NCBI GenBank assembly: GCA_009792885.1
Contig: WMCF01000174.1
Span: 671,432 to 735,431, forward strand
Length of the DNA: 64,000 nucleotides
Direction of reading: 5' to 3'
Source of the DNA: Eremophila alpestris peregrina
Lineage: Eukaryota > Chordata > Aves > Passeriformes > Alaudidae
In this document: piece by piece, positions 31,982-43,600 of the stretch
How the letters are laid out: the number at the start of each line of letters is the position of its first letter
Numbering within the stretch: the stretch's first letter is position 1
Notes under the pieces: generated by a model
Database searches by the model: none
What the model was told of the DNA's origin: nothing
Seen by the model: only the letters and a program-made list of their open reading frames with translations
Made by a program: the position numbers and the translations under genes

Positions 31982-34900
31982 TCACTTCTCCTTCAGGTCT
32001 TCATCCTTGAGGGCAAATTTCCTCCTGAGCACCTCAGCGATGAGCACAGCCGGGTCCTCCTCCTTCATGGAAGGGCGGTTCCTGCAGGGGACAAAACACT
32101 CAGCCCAAATTCCAAATTCCTCCCCAACAGCTCTGCCTGCAACCCCTCCAGGGCCTTCCTGCAGCTCGTAGCACCAGCTGCTGTCACAAGAAAAACACCA
32201 CAAAACAACAAAAATAAAAATGGGGAAAATTCAGCGTGTCAGGGAGGAAAAGCAGGAACTCACCTGGAGCTCGTTTGGTGGCTCCAGGGGGACCCTGGAA
32301 ATCTCATCCCCAAAGCTCTGGGCAGTTCTTATTCCACTGTGCTAATAACAAGCAGCCAACCCAAAACTTCATTATCAATTAATAATGAATTATAATGAAT
32401 CAATAATTAGTTATTTATTCACAGCCTCCATCCCCTCTGTATAAACCAGCCCCCAGTGAGGTGTTTGGGGGCAGTCCTGGAGGTGTCTCTTTTTTCAGGA
32501 ATTTTGGTGAATTATGGACTTCATTATTAATTAATAATGAATTATTAATTAATTAATAATGGATTAATTATTTACAGCCTCCATCCCCTCTGTATAAACC
32601 AGCCCCCAGTGAGAGGTGTTTGGGAGGTGTCTGTTTTCTCAGGAATTTTGGTGAATTATGGATTTCTTTTTGCCTCTTTCAAAATGGGAGATTCCAGGTA
32701 TTTTAAAGCAGGGCTGGTGCAGATTTCCCTCAGCCACTCGAGTTCTCAGGGCACTCAGCAGCTTCACACAGGCAGTTCCCTGCACAAGATTATTGTACAG
32801 GAGGCCAAACTCTGTTCCCTCAGGCACCATCCATGGTTTTGTTTACAACCTGTAAGAACAACCTCAGAGCTTCTTTTTTTTTTTTTCCCCATAGCTGAAA
32901 GCCCTCCCTCACTTGGAAAACACTATGGGAGTTTAAAATGTTCCTAAAAGACAAGGAAAAAAACCAAAACAAAACAAACAAACAAACAAAAAAAACCCCA
33001 CAAAACAAAACAAAACAAACCTAAAACACAAAATAAAAAAACCCCAAAAAAACCCAAGAAAACCAAACCAAAAAACAACCCGAAAAAAACCCCAACCCCC
33101 CCCAAAAANAACAAAAAAAAAAAACCAAAAACCAAACACAAGAAAACAAACCCCAAAAATAAACAAACAAAAAACACCCCATCACCAAAAAACCAACCAC
33201 CCTTTGATGAGAAGGGGTTTTTTTTTGAAAAATAACCCGAAAAAAGCCCCATTTGTCCCCAAAAAAAACCAAAACCCCCCCCCCCCCAAAAAAAAAACCC
33301 ACAAAAAAAAGAACCCCCCCCCCAAGAAAAACCACCAAAAAACCAAACCCCTGGAATATTTCCAGCAGACACTGGAACAGGTTTTAGTTCACATCTGCTG
33401 AAACAGGAACATTTCTGCAAGTTCCTCACTCCTTCCTGAAGCTTCCAAGGCTGAGTTTAAACACAAATCTGAATTTAAATACAAAGGCTGAGTTTAAACA
33501 CCGAGGCTGATTTGAAGCACCACACAGCAGCAGCAGAGAAACATCAATTTAATAATCTTTTCAAGCATCTTTTGCATCTTTAAGCACCTTTTTTTCCTGC
33601 ACTTAAAGAGCACCTGGCCCTCCTCAGGCTCCCCAGTACAGCTGGGGGAGCACAGGGGCTGCTCCAGAATTAGGAATCAAAGCTCATTAAAAAAATGAAC
33701 ATTGGTAATTAACTTAATTCTTCAGCTACCTGCAACTCTTCAGACAGCTTTAATTAAGGTGTAATAACCCCAAAACCATCACTGCTGAGTGCAGGAGAGG
33801 CTGATGGGGGGGGGAAATGGTTCAGCTCCAGCCTTTGTGAGGCAGAATTCCCTGCAGGAAAATCAGCCAAGGATGGAGGGGATGGTCCTGGGCTCCTTCT
33901 GCCCCAACAGGAAGAGAAATCTGGCAGATCCCCTCAGGAAAACCAGAGCAAAAGGGTGAATTTAGTGAGGAATGGACACCCCTGATGCTCTGGGTGTGGA
34001 ATTTGAGTGTGTTCCTCTCCTCTGACTTGAATTTGTGCAGTGCTGAGGATCTGATTCCTTTCAAACCCCACCAGGAAGCAGCAATTGTGCACAGCCACCA
34101 GCCAGAGGGGCATTTCTGGCCAGGAATCTCACAGCAGAGAGTGAAAACTGTGCAGACTGAGCTCCAGCACTGAGATCTGGGCCTGTGAAAGGCACAGCCA
34201 GAGAAGGAACTTCCTCAGCTGGGCAGGAGCTTGTCCAGGACAAGCAGTTTAAATTCCCTTCCAATATTTCCTATCCAGGAAAAAAAAAACAAAAACAAAA
34301 ACAAAAAAACCCAAAAAAGAAAAAAACCCCAAAACAAACAAAAAAACCCCACCAAAAAAACCCAAAAAACAAACCAAAACAAAAAAAAACCAAACCAAAC
34401 CAAAAAAAAAAAAGCCCACAAAACAAACCAGAAATGTGTTACCAAGTTCTGCTCCAAGGAGCTATTTCCCTCATGAAAATTTTTCATTATTTCCTATCCC
34501 AGAAAGGCAAAAAATATCCCAGGAATGAGTTCCCAATTTTGCTCTGAACAGGCATTTCCCCCATTAAAATTCTCCATTATTTCCTATCCCAAAAAGGCAA
34601 AAAAACACCCAGGAATGAGTTCCCAAGTTCTGCTCCAAGGAGATATTTCCCCCATGAAAATTCTCAATTATTTCCTATCCCAGAAAGGCAAAAAAAAAAA
34701 AACCCCAGGAATGAGTTACTAATTTTGCTCTGAACAGGCATTTTCCTCATGAACATTCCCCATTCCTTCCTATCCCAGAAAGGCAAATCCCAGGAATGAG
34801 TTCCCAATTTTGCTCTGAACAGGCATTTTCCTCATGAAAATTCTCCATTATTTCCTGTCCCAGAAAGCCAAAAAACCCCAGGAATGAATTCCCAAGTTCT

Positions 34901-37900
34901 GCTCCAAGGAAGTATTTCCCTCATGAAAATTCTCAATTATTTCCTATCCTAGAAAGGCAAAAAAAAAACCCCAGGAATGAGTTCCCAGTTTTGCTCTGAA
35001 CAGACATTTTCCTCATGAAAATTCTCCATTATTTCCTATCCCAGAATGGCAAAAATACCCCAGGAATGAGTTCCCAAGTTCTGCTCCAAGGAGGTATTTC
35101 CCCCATGAAAATTCTCCATTATTTCCTATCCCAAAAAGGCAAAAAACCCCAGGAATGAGTTCCCAATTTTGCTCTGAACATTCTCCATTATTTCCTATCC
35201 CAGAAAGCCAAATACCCCAGGAATGAGTTCCCAAGTTCTGCTCCAAGGAGGTATTTCCCCCATTAAAATTCTCCATTATTTCCTATCCCAGAAAGACAAA
35301 ACCCCCAGGAATGAGTTCCCAATTTTGCCCTGAACAGACATTTCCCCATATAAAGGACACCCAGCAGCAGCAGCATCCTGAGCCAAAAAAAAAAAAAAAA
35401 CAGGCTTTAACACCAAATAAAAAAAAAAAAAAAGAGCTTTACAAATCTTTAGACTCACAGATCTTTGCTCTGCTTCATCCTGTGGATGTCCTTGAGGATG
35501 CCCATCATGTCAGCGAAGCTGCTGGCCTTGGACAGGGACACGGCGTCCTCCTGCTCGGGCTCCTGGCGGCTCTCGGGGCCGGGGCCGGGCAGCGCCGGGG
35601 GCAGCTCGGCCACCGAGGGCGGCTCCTCGGGGCTCTCCAGCTCCGCCTCCTCCTCCGTGATGTCGCTGATGACGAAGGACGTGGTGGACTGGAAGGAGGG
35701 TCCGAAGCAGTGCACGGGGGAGGAGGCGCTGGAGCTCCCCGGGGAGAACAGCTCCGGAGTCAGCTGGGCAGAGGCTGCAGGTGGATGGATGGAGTCACAG
35801 CACGGACAGGTTTTCCCCAAAACAACGGAATGTGAACCCAAACACGGCCCCTGAGCGAGGCAGGAGGGAGGAGCAGAGCTCAGGAAGGGGGATCCCACCT
35901 GACTCTGCAGCCACGATCTTGGCGATCTGGCTCCGGAGGTGGCTCAGCTCATCCTGCAGCTCCGTGGTCCTGCTCAGGGCTGGCAAACCCGGCTTCTTCA
36001 GGGCCAGCAGCTTCTCCTCCTGCTTCCTCAGGTTGGGCACTGAGGCGTTCCTCTGGATCACTGTGAAGGGACTGGGCTTCCACTTGTGCTTCAGCGGGCG
36101 AGTGTCACTCCTGGGGACAAAAACACACAGTCACTGAGGCCAAACCTGTCCAGGACAAAGGCTGAGCCTCCCCTGAGGGCAGCAGAGCCCCCACCAACAC
36201 AAAGGAGGCCTCTGTGGTGCACATGTGCTCTCTGCAGAACCCTGGCTGCCCCTGCATCCCTGCAAGTGTCCAAGGCCAGGCTGGACAGGGCCTGGCAGAA
36301 CTCAGCCCTTCCATTTCTGGCCAGAAAATCCCCTGGGGCAGGGGGTAACTCTGCACAGTGAGGAACAGCACATGGCACAGGCTCCTGGCACTTCCCACTC
36401 CTGCAATTCCACAGCAATTCCTCTCTGGGTACTTTGCCATTTTTTTTTCCCCTCCTCTTAGGAAAAAACATCTTCCCAGAGGCACCAGATCATTCCCTGA
36501 GGGGCCTGGAGGCTGTGGGCACCTGAGCAGAGCCTGGCTGAGCTGTGACAGGGAGCAGCAGCTCCAAACCCACCTGACCCTGGCGTAGGTCTCCTCATCA
36601 TCAGCTGCGATCCACACGATGTCAGCCAGGGTGGGCACAGGGGGCACATCACCCAAATACAGGTCTGACACACTGGGCAGGACCTGGCAGGGAGGAAACA
36701 CGGCTCAGGAGGGGGTGTTTGTTGTCCTGCAGCTGCCCCAGGTGAGCTGTCAGAGCCCCTGGCACAGCAGCAATCCCAGCAGGTTCCCTTCAGTCTGCAC
36801 AACTGCTCGAGTTTCGTGAGCTGGGAGATAAAATCCTTTGGGTCTGGGAACTGCTGGGCTTCCCTGGGCCAGCTCCTGCTCCTTCCTGAGGCAGGAGGGG
36901 ACACCTGATGCAGGCCAGGAGCTGCCAAGGCCAAGTGCAACCCTCTGCCAGTCCAAGGGCCAGCCCTGAGCTCCCAGGGTGATGTCAGGGACTCCACAAG
37001 GTGCAGAGGACACCTTGGAGGTCACACAACAAAGCCCTGGCTCAGCAGCTTTCCATCTCCTCCAGCTCAGACACTGCCTGAGCAGATTTCCTCAAGCTGC
37101 CAGAGGAAGCTTTAAAAGAACAGAATTAAAGAAAAAAAAAAATCTTAACTGTACTGGTGCAGGTTTTGTGGCTGCAATTCTGCAGATGTGTGGGGGCAAA
37201 ACAGCCTCTGATGGCAGCTCCTGCTCCTGCCCCAAGGCCAGGGCTCACTCACCTCAAAGGTGGCCCTGGGACAGGGTTTCAGGGGCAGGTTGGAGCCAAT
37301 CATCCTGACCACGCTGCGAGCTGAGCCATGGGGCTTGTTCTGCCAGATGGGGATGGTCTGCAAGGACACACAGCACAGTCAGCACCTGCAGGCACAGCCC
37401 TGCCTGGAACCCATCACACTGGGAATCCTCCTGAACTGCCAAACAGTCTGATCTCTCCTTATCTCTTCACTTTTAATAGAGAACCTGGTGATAACTGAGC
37501 CCCCCCTTTCACAGACTGAGTGCAGCTGAGCACAGGTGACAGCCAGACAGGTGCAGGGGCATTCTGAACAGGGGTGTTGAGTCTTCAGGACTGAAAACTA
37601 AAAGCACTCAGAAACAGGCACAGTCCACAGGCATTTTCACAAAGGAAAACTTGGCAAAAGGAGGAAAACAGCAACACAGAAAGGGCCCAGGAGGGAAATG
37701 ACATCAGAAGAGTCATTCAAAAAACTCCTGCCTTCACACCATCTTTAGTAGACACATTGTTAAATACCCCAAGGCAGCTGTGAGTGTCCTTCCCTGCAGA
37801 TACTCACTGCACATGAGGCTGAGGAACCTGCTCTGACCATTGGTGACCTCCAGTGGTCCCTTCCCAGCTGACCCATTCTGGGATAAGGCTGGACAGCAAG

Positions 37901-38343
37901 GGACAAGTCTATGCAATGCCTGCCCCAGCCCAGGGAACAGCCTTGGAGAGTGTCTTCAGAAATAGCAACTGTTTGAGAGCTCTCTGGGCACTTCTGGACT
38001 GCACCCAAAGGGTGAAGAGCTCAGCCCATTTGGCAGAGGCAGCACAGGGCTCAGGGAACACCACAGTGACAAAGCTCAGCCCACAGCACACCCCAGAACT
38101 GATTTACTGCTGGAGCTGGTGCTGCACTTTGTGCCTGAGCACTGCTGATGGACCTGGAATCCCTGAAGAGCCTTGGAAAGGGAATCTGGGAGCTGGGGGC
38201 AGGGATTTGGCAGATCTCTGACCGGGGAAGGTTCTGGGGCCGTTCCCGGACAGGTGCCCGGTGCGGGCGCCAGGGGAAGGTGCAGGGGAAGGTGTCGGGG
38301 CAGTGTCCCGGTGTCCCGGCTCACTCACAGCCTCCGCGTCCAT
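31982..38343 (-). CDS. MTFR1L: MTFR1L, mitochondrial fission regulator 1-like
   Basis: Outer-mitochondrial-membrane protein of the MTFR1 family that influences mitochondrial morphology (AMPK target in mammals). Six coding exons on the minus strand: 38343-38329, 37357-37253, 36683-36574, 36110-35899, 35774-35459 and 32081-31982. All are GT-AG and in frame; total 285 residues (human 292). The first coding exon is only 15 nt (MDAEA). Conserved blocks in order: TIPIWQNKPHG, SNLPLKPCPRATFE, DVPPVPTLADIVWIAADDEET, MTFR-type VIQRNASVPNLR, the coiled-coil-like LSRTTELQDELSHLRSQIAKIVAAE, STTSFVISDITEE, SLSKASSFADMMGILKD and the tail PAVLIAEVLRRKFALKDED. Exon 5 is the least conserved and is Ser/Pro/Glu-rich. 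Intron 5 (3.4 kb) carries most of the local repeats. Confidence 0.96.
32412..32664. repeat. Direct duplication (~100 bp) with AT-rich spacer in MTFR1L intron 5
   Basis: Bases about 32412-32522 recur at about 32569-32664, sharing acagcctccatcccctctgt and gaattttggtgaattatgga with small indels. The spacer is an attaattaataat simple repeat. Confidence 0.8.
32950..33350. repeat. Degenerate A/C-rich low-complexity tract, one N at 33109
   Basis: About 400 bases composed almost only of A and C (aaacaaaac, aaaccccc), with homopolymer runs of both bases. The irregular pattern and the single N suggest sequencing or consensus error in a (caaa)n-type repeat on a poly-A background. Confidence 0.85.
34280..34422. 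repeat. Second A/C-rich low-complexity tract
   Basis: About 140 bases of aaaaac/aaaccc repeats immediately before the ~88-bp satellite. Composition is like 32950-33350. Confidence 0.85.
34431..35358. repeat. ~88-bp satellite of two unit types in MTFR1L intron 5
   Basis: Eleven head-to-tail units begin near 34431, 34522, 34612, 34709, 34793, 34880, 34974, 35063, 35152, 35219 and 35308. Each starts ggaatgagttccca and ends tttcctatcccagaaaggc plus an A/C tail. Two diagnostic halves exist: type A (gttctgctccaaggagg) and type B (ttttgctctgaacaggc). They occur in the order A B A B B A B A B A B. Unit 9 lacks about 20 bases; unit 11 is partial. The array ends 100 bases before exon 5. Confidence 0.95.
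36215..36300 (+). repeat. CR1 LINE 3'-end fragment in MTFR1L intron 3
   Basis: ctggctgcccctgcatccct followed by gtccaaggccaggctggaca corresponds to the conserved avian CR1 3' segment. Diverged and truncated. Confidence 0.6.
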
Positions 38344-38353
38344 CTCCGCTGGC

Positions 38354-38371
38354 TCAGCGCCGGCCGCTCAT
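38354..38371 (-). other. Upstream ORF (5 codons) in MTFR1L 5' leader
   Basis: ATG AGC GGC CGG CGC TGA lies 28 nt upstream of the MTFR1L start and in another frame. A possible acceptor (ttgcag) at about 38396 suggests the ATG exon starts there, with a non-coding exon further upstream, so the uORF would be in the mature leader. Confidence 0.5.
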
Positions 38372-38599
38372 CGCACCGCGTCTGGCTCACTGCAACACAA
38401 CGAGCGCTGCAGCCCGGCCCCGGTACCCCCGGTACCCCGATCGCCGGTACCCCGATCCCCCCGATCCCCGGTACCCCGGTACCTGCGGGCCGGCGGCGCC
38501 CCTCGGCCCCGCTGCCAGCGCCCGGCGCGGCCCCTCCGCCGCCATCGCCCGGAACCAGAACCGAAACCCGCCCCTGCATCCAGCCCTTCCGGGGCCGCA

Positions 38600-39070
38600 G
38601 CGCAGGCGCCGGGACCGGGGACAGCGGGGGGACAGCGAGGGGACAGCGAGGGGACAGCGAGGGGACAGCGAGGGGACAGCGAGGGGACAGCCCGGGGAGG
38701 GGACACTGGGGACACCCCGGAGCAGGGGACACTCGGACATCCCGGAGCAGGGGGACACCGCGGTGCTCGGGGACGCTCCGGTGCAGGGGACACCCCAATG
38801 CAGGGGACACCGCTGTGCAGAGAGCACTGGGGACACCGCGGTGCTCGGGGACACCCCGGTTCTCGGGAACCTGGGGACACCGCTGTGGAAGGGGACACCC
38901 CAATGCAGGGGACACTGAGGACACCGGGTACAAGGGACACCGGGGACACCGCGGTGCAGGGGACACCCCAGTATAAGAGACACTGGGGACACCCCAATGC
39001 AGGTGACATCCCGGTGCAGGGGACACCCCGGTACAAAGGACACCGAGGACACCCCGGTCCGGACCCCGCG
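38600..39070. repeat. Minisatellites in the MTFR1L upstream region
   Basis: Bases about 38620-38695 are seven near-perfect 11-bp units (gaggggacagc). From 38696 to 39062 the units become longer and mixed (ggggacaccccggtgcag and ggacactgg types, 15-20 bp). The G-rich strand is plus. They lie 300-700 bases upstream of the first coding exon of MTFR1L. Confidence 0.9.
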
Positions 39071-39320
39071 CCCCCGGCCCGCCCCTCGCCCACCCGCAGC
39101 CGCCGGCGGAGGAAGCAGAGCGGAGGCAGAGCTGGAGGATCAGGGCTGGCTTTACCGGGGCCGCCCCGCAGCCCCTCCCGGCCGACATCGGCCCCGGCCC
39201 GCCGCGCTTTGGGGCCGGGGCGTCACAAGGCGGGCAGGGGCGGCGGCAGGAGCCCCCGGGGGACAGGGACAGAGAGAACGGGGGGACGCGGGGGACACGA
39301 ACGCTTGGCACGGACCGAGG
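39070..39320 (-). promoter_or_regulatory. Candidate MTFR1L CpG promoter
   Basis: CpG-rich non-repetitive block directly upstream (in minus orientation) of the minisatellites, before sequence becomes AT-richer at about 39360. It is the best promoter candidate for MTFR1L; the start site is not determined. A promoter nearer to the ATG exon (38400-38600, also CpG-rich) is the alternative. Confidence 0.35.
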
Positions 39321-40612
39321 AAGGCTCAGGAGGCACCCTGAAGGCTCAGGGGCAGCCACAGAGCAGCTTAACGGGGGGAAAAAGGGACACAAAGTGACCC
39401 CTCGGGATCCCCCAGGCTGCTCCAGCTCGGGGGTGGCGTTTGGGATCGCTCTGCCACTGTGCAGACCTGTCCCCTCCTCCCGGGAGCACCGGGAGGCTGC
39501 AGGGAGCTCATGAGACAATGAGCAGGGACTGGGGGGGATCCCAAAGGCTCCCTCCGAGCTGCAGTCCCCAAGGGAGGACAGGAACTGTCTGCAGTGGTGC
39601 CCGAGGCTGTGACAGACCCCAGCCCGTCCCACCGCAGTGCAGAGCTAATGCATAGTTACTGAGAAACATCTCATCAGTCAGTGAAGTGGCACTGGTCCAG
39701 CCCAGAGGGGCAGCTAAGCTCAGTCTCCAGCTCACCTGGGGCAGGGTGGGGACAGGTAAATGCCACCCCCAGGCTCCTCCCAGCACCTGGAGCCCAGGAA
39801 TGGAAATACCTCGTGAGGGAAAAAAAAAAAAAAAAAAAAAAAAAGGGGTTTTCCCTTAATTTGATTTGGTCCAACAAAATTGTGCTTCAGAGAGCAGAAA
39901 AAGCATCACAGGCAGGACTGGCTGCAGGCAGCTACAGAAGATGCTTTGTCTCCTCACAAATCTGTAGGAATTTGCCTTAAAACCCGTTTCACTGAAACCT
40001 TTCCCACTCCAAATTACCAAATGATGCTCACTCTGCATCCAGGCACTGGCACAGAGCAGGAGCAACTGCTCAGGGTGGCTTCACATAAGGGATAATGGCT
40101 TCATGTCTCAACAACTCTTTGGAAAAAAAATCCTGAAAATACCTTTTTGCACTTCTGGCTCCTAGAGCAGCCCAGTTCCCACCCAGGTGTTGCTCTCAGG
40201 GCAGAGGGAACTTCATGGTTCCTCAGCCAGCAGGACCTGGAAGCTCAAAGCAAACAGGGACAGAGCAGCAGCTCCAAGGGGACACTGGGGGAAGCTCCCA
40301 GAGCTGCTGGGGTGGGCTGGAGGGGTGGGACACTGCTCACTGCTGTATCCTGGAGCTTGGGGAGCTCCTGGGGGCTCTCAAACTGATCCTCACCTGCCCC
40401 CTCTGAGCTGCACCAGACCTGAACACCCTGCTGCCCACTCCTGGTGTCCCTGTGCCACCCTCAGGGACACACACCCTGCCTGAGAGAGGCCACCAGGTCA
40501 CACAGGGCTGCCACAGTTCAACTCTGCCACGGGGATGAGGAGGATTTTGCTGTCAGCAAAACACATCTCTGAAGTCTTTGGCCATCTCAGTGGGGCACTC
40601 AGGTGCCTGTTT
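39321..40612 (-). other. SELENON 3' UTR and spacer to MTFR1L
   Basis: Minus-strand sequence downstream of the SELENON stop must contain the SECIS element that recodes UGA. I could not identify one with confidence: ATGA motifs at about 40216, 40086 and 39675 lack the expected stem plus AA loop plus 3' GA arrangement. A 25-base A run on the plus strand (39820-39844) is the only notable repeat. No AATAAA is seen on the minus strand here. Confidence 0.5.
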
Positions 40613-43600
40613 TTAGGGCTGCAGGTATGGCTTTGCTCTCTGCAGCCCTTCCTTCAGGAACTGGAGGTAAGTTGCAGTTGAAGGGTCTTCAAAGTTGGTG
40701 GAGAAACTAAAGATGCTGCTTTCAACATCTTCAGGCTTCATAGAAGTAATGTCCAGGAAATAGTTGGCATTGATATGGTGAACCTGGCAAAGGAAAGACA
40801 TGAGAGGAAATTTCTAAGGGTCAGAACAATTCCCCATCCACTGCCTTGGCCTGCAGCCAGGACAGAGGTGACAAGGCTGTAACAGCTCTTACAGAACATC
40901 TAATCCTCTGCAAATGCTCATTCGGGAACCAGAATTCAGGTCTGAATTTCAGACAAAAACGTGTGATCTTCCCCCAAGGGTGCTGACCCTTTGCTCAGGC
41001 TAAGGAGAAGATGAAGGGGAAAATCTCAGAGGCTCAGATTATGTCTGTGAGCAAGAACTGGGCATGTGCAGCTGCAAAACCTGAGCTTGCAACACTTCCT
41101 GCTGCCCCACAGAGCTGGGAAAGGGGGGCACTGACCCACTGCCCACAGAGCTGAGGTCTGTCCCAGCCCACAGCCTCGTGGGGACAGTGAGGGGACCCTG
41201 CAGGTGTGAGCAGCTGGTGTCTGGGCAGGATTAGTAGAATTGTTCCCCAAATCCAGGGGGAAGGGCAGTGGGGAATCACACTTGGTTCAAGCCTGTTCTG
41301 CCCCTGCCCAGAGCTGCTACTGTTCTGTCTCTGATTAAAATGACATTTGTTTCAGATTTCTGGGTGGAGGGACAAAGGCTCAAGGGGCAGTGCCAGGCTG
41401 GGAGACCCTGAAGAGGACACATTCCATGGGGGAGAAGAAGAGCCCAGCCCTACCACCGTGCCATTGGGGAGGCAGATGATCATCTCCACAGGGAAGTTGT
41501 ATTTCTCCAGGTGCAGCTCAGCCAGTTTGCTGTAGAGCTCATTCTCTCTGTTGCTCTGCAGGGAGATACCAAAACCACACATTGGCACACCCCACAAGTG
41601 GCAGAAAGGCACAGGGGGTGCACAGAGGAGTGAGGGAGGGAGGAACCAGAGAGCTGCTCTGCAGTGTAATGGTAACTGGTACCATTCTCACAGGCTGCTT
41701 CCCCATTCCCTTTCAGGCTCCCTCTCTCATTTAGCTGCAGATTTTCATCCCAGACAATTAAACCACCCCATCACAGGCACACCAGCAGGCTGACCCCAGC
41801 CTTTCCCAGTCTCCAGCTTTGTGACTGATCCCAGCTGACAGCACAGGCTCAGACTGGGGAAAGGCTCAGTCAGGAGCCTCAGGGTTCAGACAGTAATTTG
41901 GTTATTTGGTTGTCCCCTGGGCTGCAGGGCAGTCGGTTGATGGCACCAGAAGCCTTGGGCAGGGCTGTCTCACACAGAAGCATCTGGTTTAGCTTTAAAC
42001 CTGGCAGCAGGACAGAGCCTGGTGGGTCACTGTGCCACTGCCCAGCCCGCCTCCATCTGCACAGCCCAGGACTGGGAGGGCTTGGCACTAAAACCCCTGC
42101 GAGCTCCCCCTGGCCCTGGCACCCCCAGCAGAGTGTGAGCCTCACCTGCAGCTCCTCCAGCTCCTTCACCAGGGACCAGGTGCTGATGAAGCTCTCGTTG
42201 AGCAGGGCGAGGATGGGCGAACTTTCCAGGACGGTCTCCCGGAGAGTTCGCCCCGAACCTGGCACGGGGAGAGGCACAGGAGGCTTGGCTGCTGTTCCCT
42301 GAGCTCCCTGTCACCATGCTGAGAGTGGCAGCTGGCTCTGGCTCCCCACAGCCCTCCCCACTGCCTGTTTGCTCCGTGGTTGGCACTTTCCCATGGCTTT
42401 TGTTGCCCACAGGTGCTGCTGGCAGAGGGCACTCAGCAGAGCCCAGGAGAAGTCACCCATGGAAGCCACCCCGGGTGCCACTTGCTGTTCATGAAAATGA
42501 GCAAAGTGAAGCTTTTTCAGGGCACACAGGACTGGAGAGACCCTTCCCCTCCCACCCAACATGGCATAGAAGCTCTCAGGCACTGAAGGGGAAAAGCTGC
42601 ACAGCCCCAAGGCCAGGCCTGTGCAGGTGCCAGGGACAAGGCAGGGAGAGCAGGGTCCCTTTTCCTGCTGCCTCTCCCCCAGCAGCAAAGAGGAAGGGGA
42701 AAGACCAGAGCCACCTCCACAAAGGCACCTGGCAATGTCCTCACCTCAGCAGGACTGGTCATCCAGGGCACCCCACAGCAGGATGGAGTGCACCAGCTTC
42801 TTCTCTGCTTGTGCTCTCTCAAAGGCTTCTGTGAAGGGCAGGTAGGAGACCTGGAGGCAGAGGGACAGTGTGAGGAACAGGCAGAGAACAGCACAGCTCC
42901 CACAGGAGCAGCTCTGCAGGAACCGGGGTGACACACACAGAGCTCAATCTGCAGATTTAAACAAGTGACAACTGAGGTGGTGTCCCCAACTTCACCTCCT
43001 GGGGAGACTGAGGTCCCTCAGTCCCTGGCACCTGCAGAGCCCTGATCTGCAGAGAACATCTGCACCAGGGTGGCCAGGCTGTCTGCAGCCCCACCTCAAG
43101 CTGCTGGGAGCATTTATTACAAAACCTCCTCAAATTGGCTGGGAGGGAGCCTGCACAGAGCCTGTTCCAATCACTCAGATGACAGGAACTGGTATTAACA
43201 TCTTGGCAGCCTGAGGGGACATTTGTAAGCTCAGGCACAAGGAGGCAGCCACTGAGACGTGTCCCTTCAGCCAAGGCAGCAGTGACAGGCAGTGGCCATC
43301 TGCTCCACAGGCTGCTGGCATGTTAAACAGTTTGGGTCACCCAGAGCCATAAATCAGAGCCTGGCTGCAGAGGCACAGGCAGAGCTGTGTTCTCTGCTGA
43401 TAAGGAAAGCTTGCTGCAGAGGCACCTGGGTGCTGCAGGAGTGATGCCAGAGGAAAAGCCATTAGTGAGCAGCAGGATTACCTGCCTGCTCCAAAAGCAC
43501 AGCAGCAGCCACTGATAAGGGGCAGGAAGGATGAGCCTACAGGCACAGCACAGTGCTGGGGACACCTGACACTGCCTGTGCTGCTGTGGGACACCCTCCC

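Noticed and set aside
34431..35358. CRISPR-like array (regular repeats)
   Set aside because: Units are contiguous with no unique spacers, and the genome is vertebrate; this is a satellite.
38325..39632. 435-codon minus-strand and ~380-codon plus-strand frames over the MTFR1L promoter
   Set aside because: Both are translations of minisatellites (CPLHRGVP..., RGDSEGTA...) with no conserved content.
40145..40235. Hairpin with agttccc/gggaact stem after an ATGA as the SECIS
   Set aside because: No 3' GA opposite the ATGA and the apical AA is about 22 bases away instead of 9-13; an alternative small hairpin (gaggaac/gttccctc) competes.
42746..42748. Nonsense mutation making SELENON a pseudogene
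   Set aside because: The TGA is at the known selenocysteine position, and all later exons remain open and conserved.
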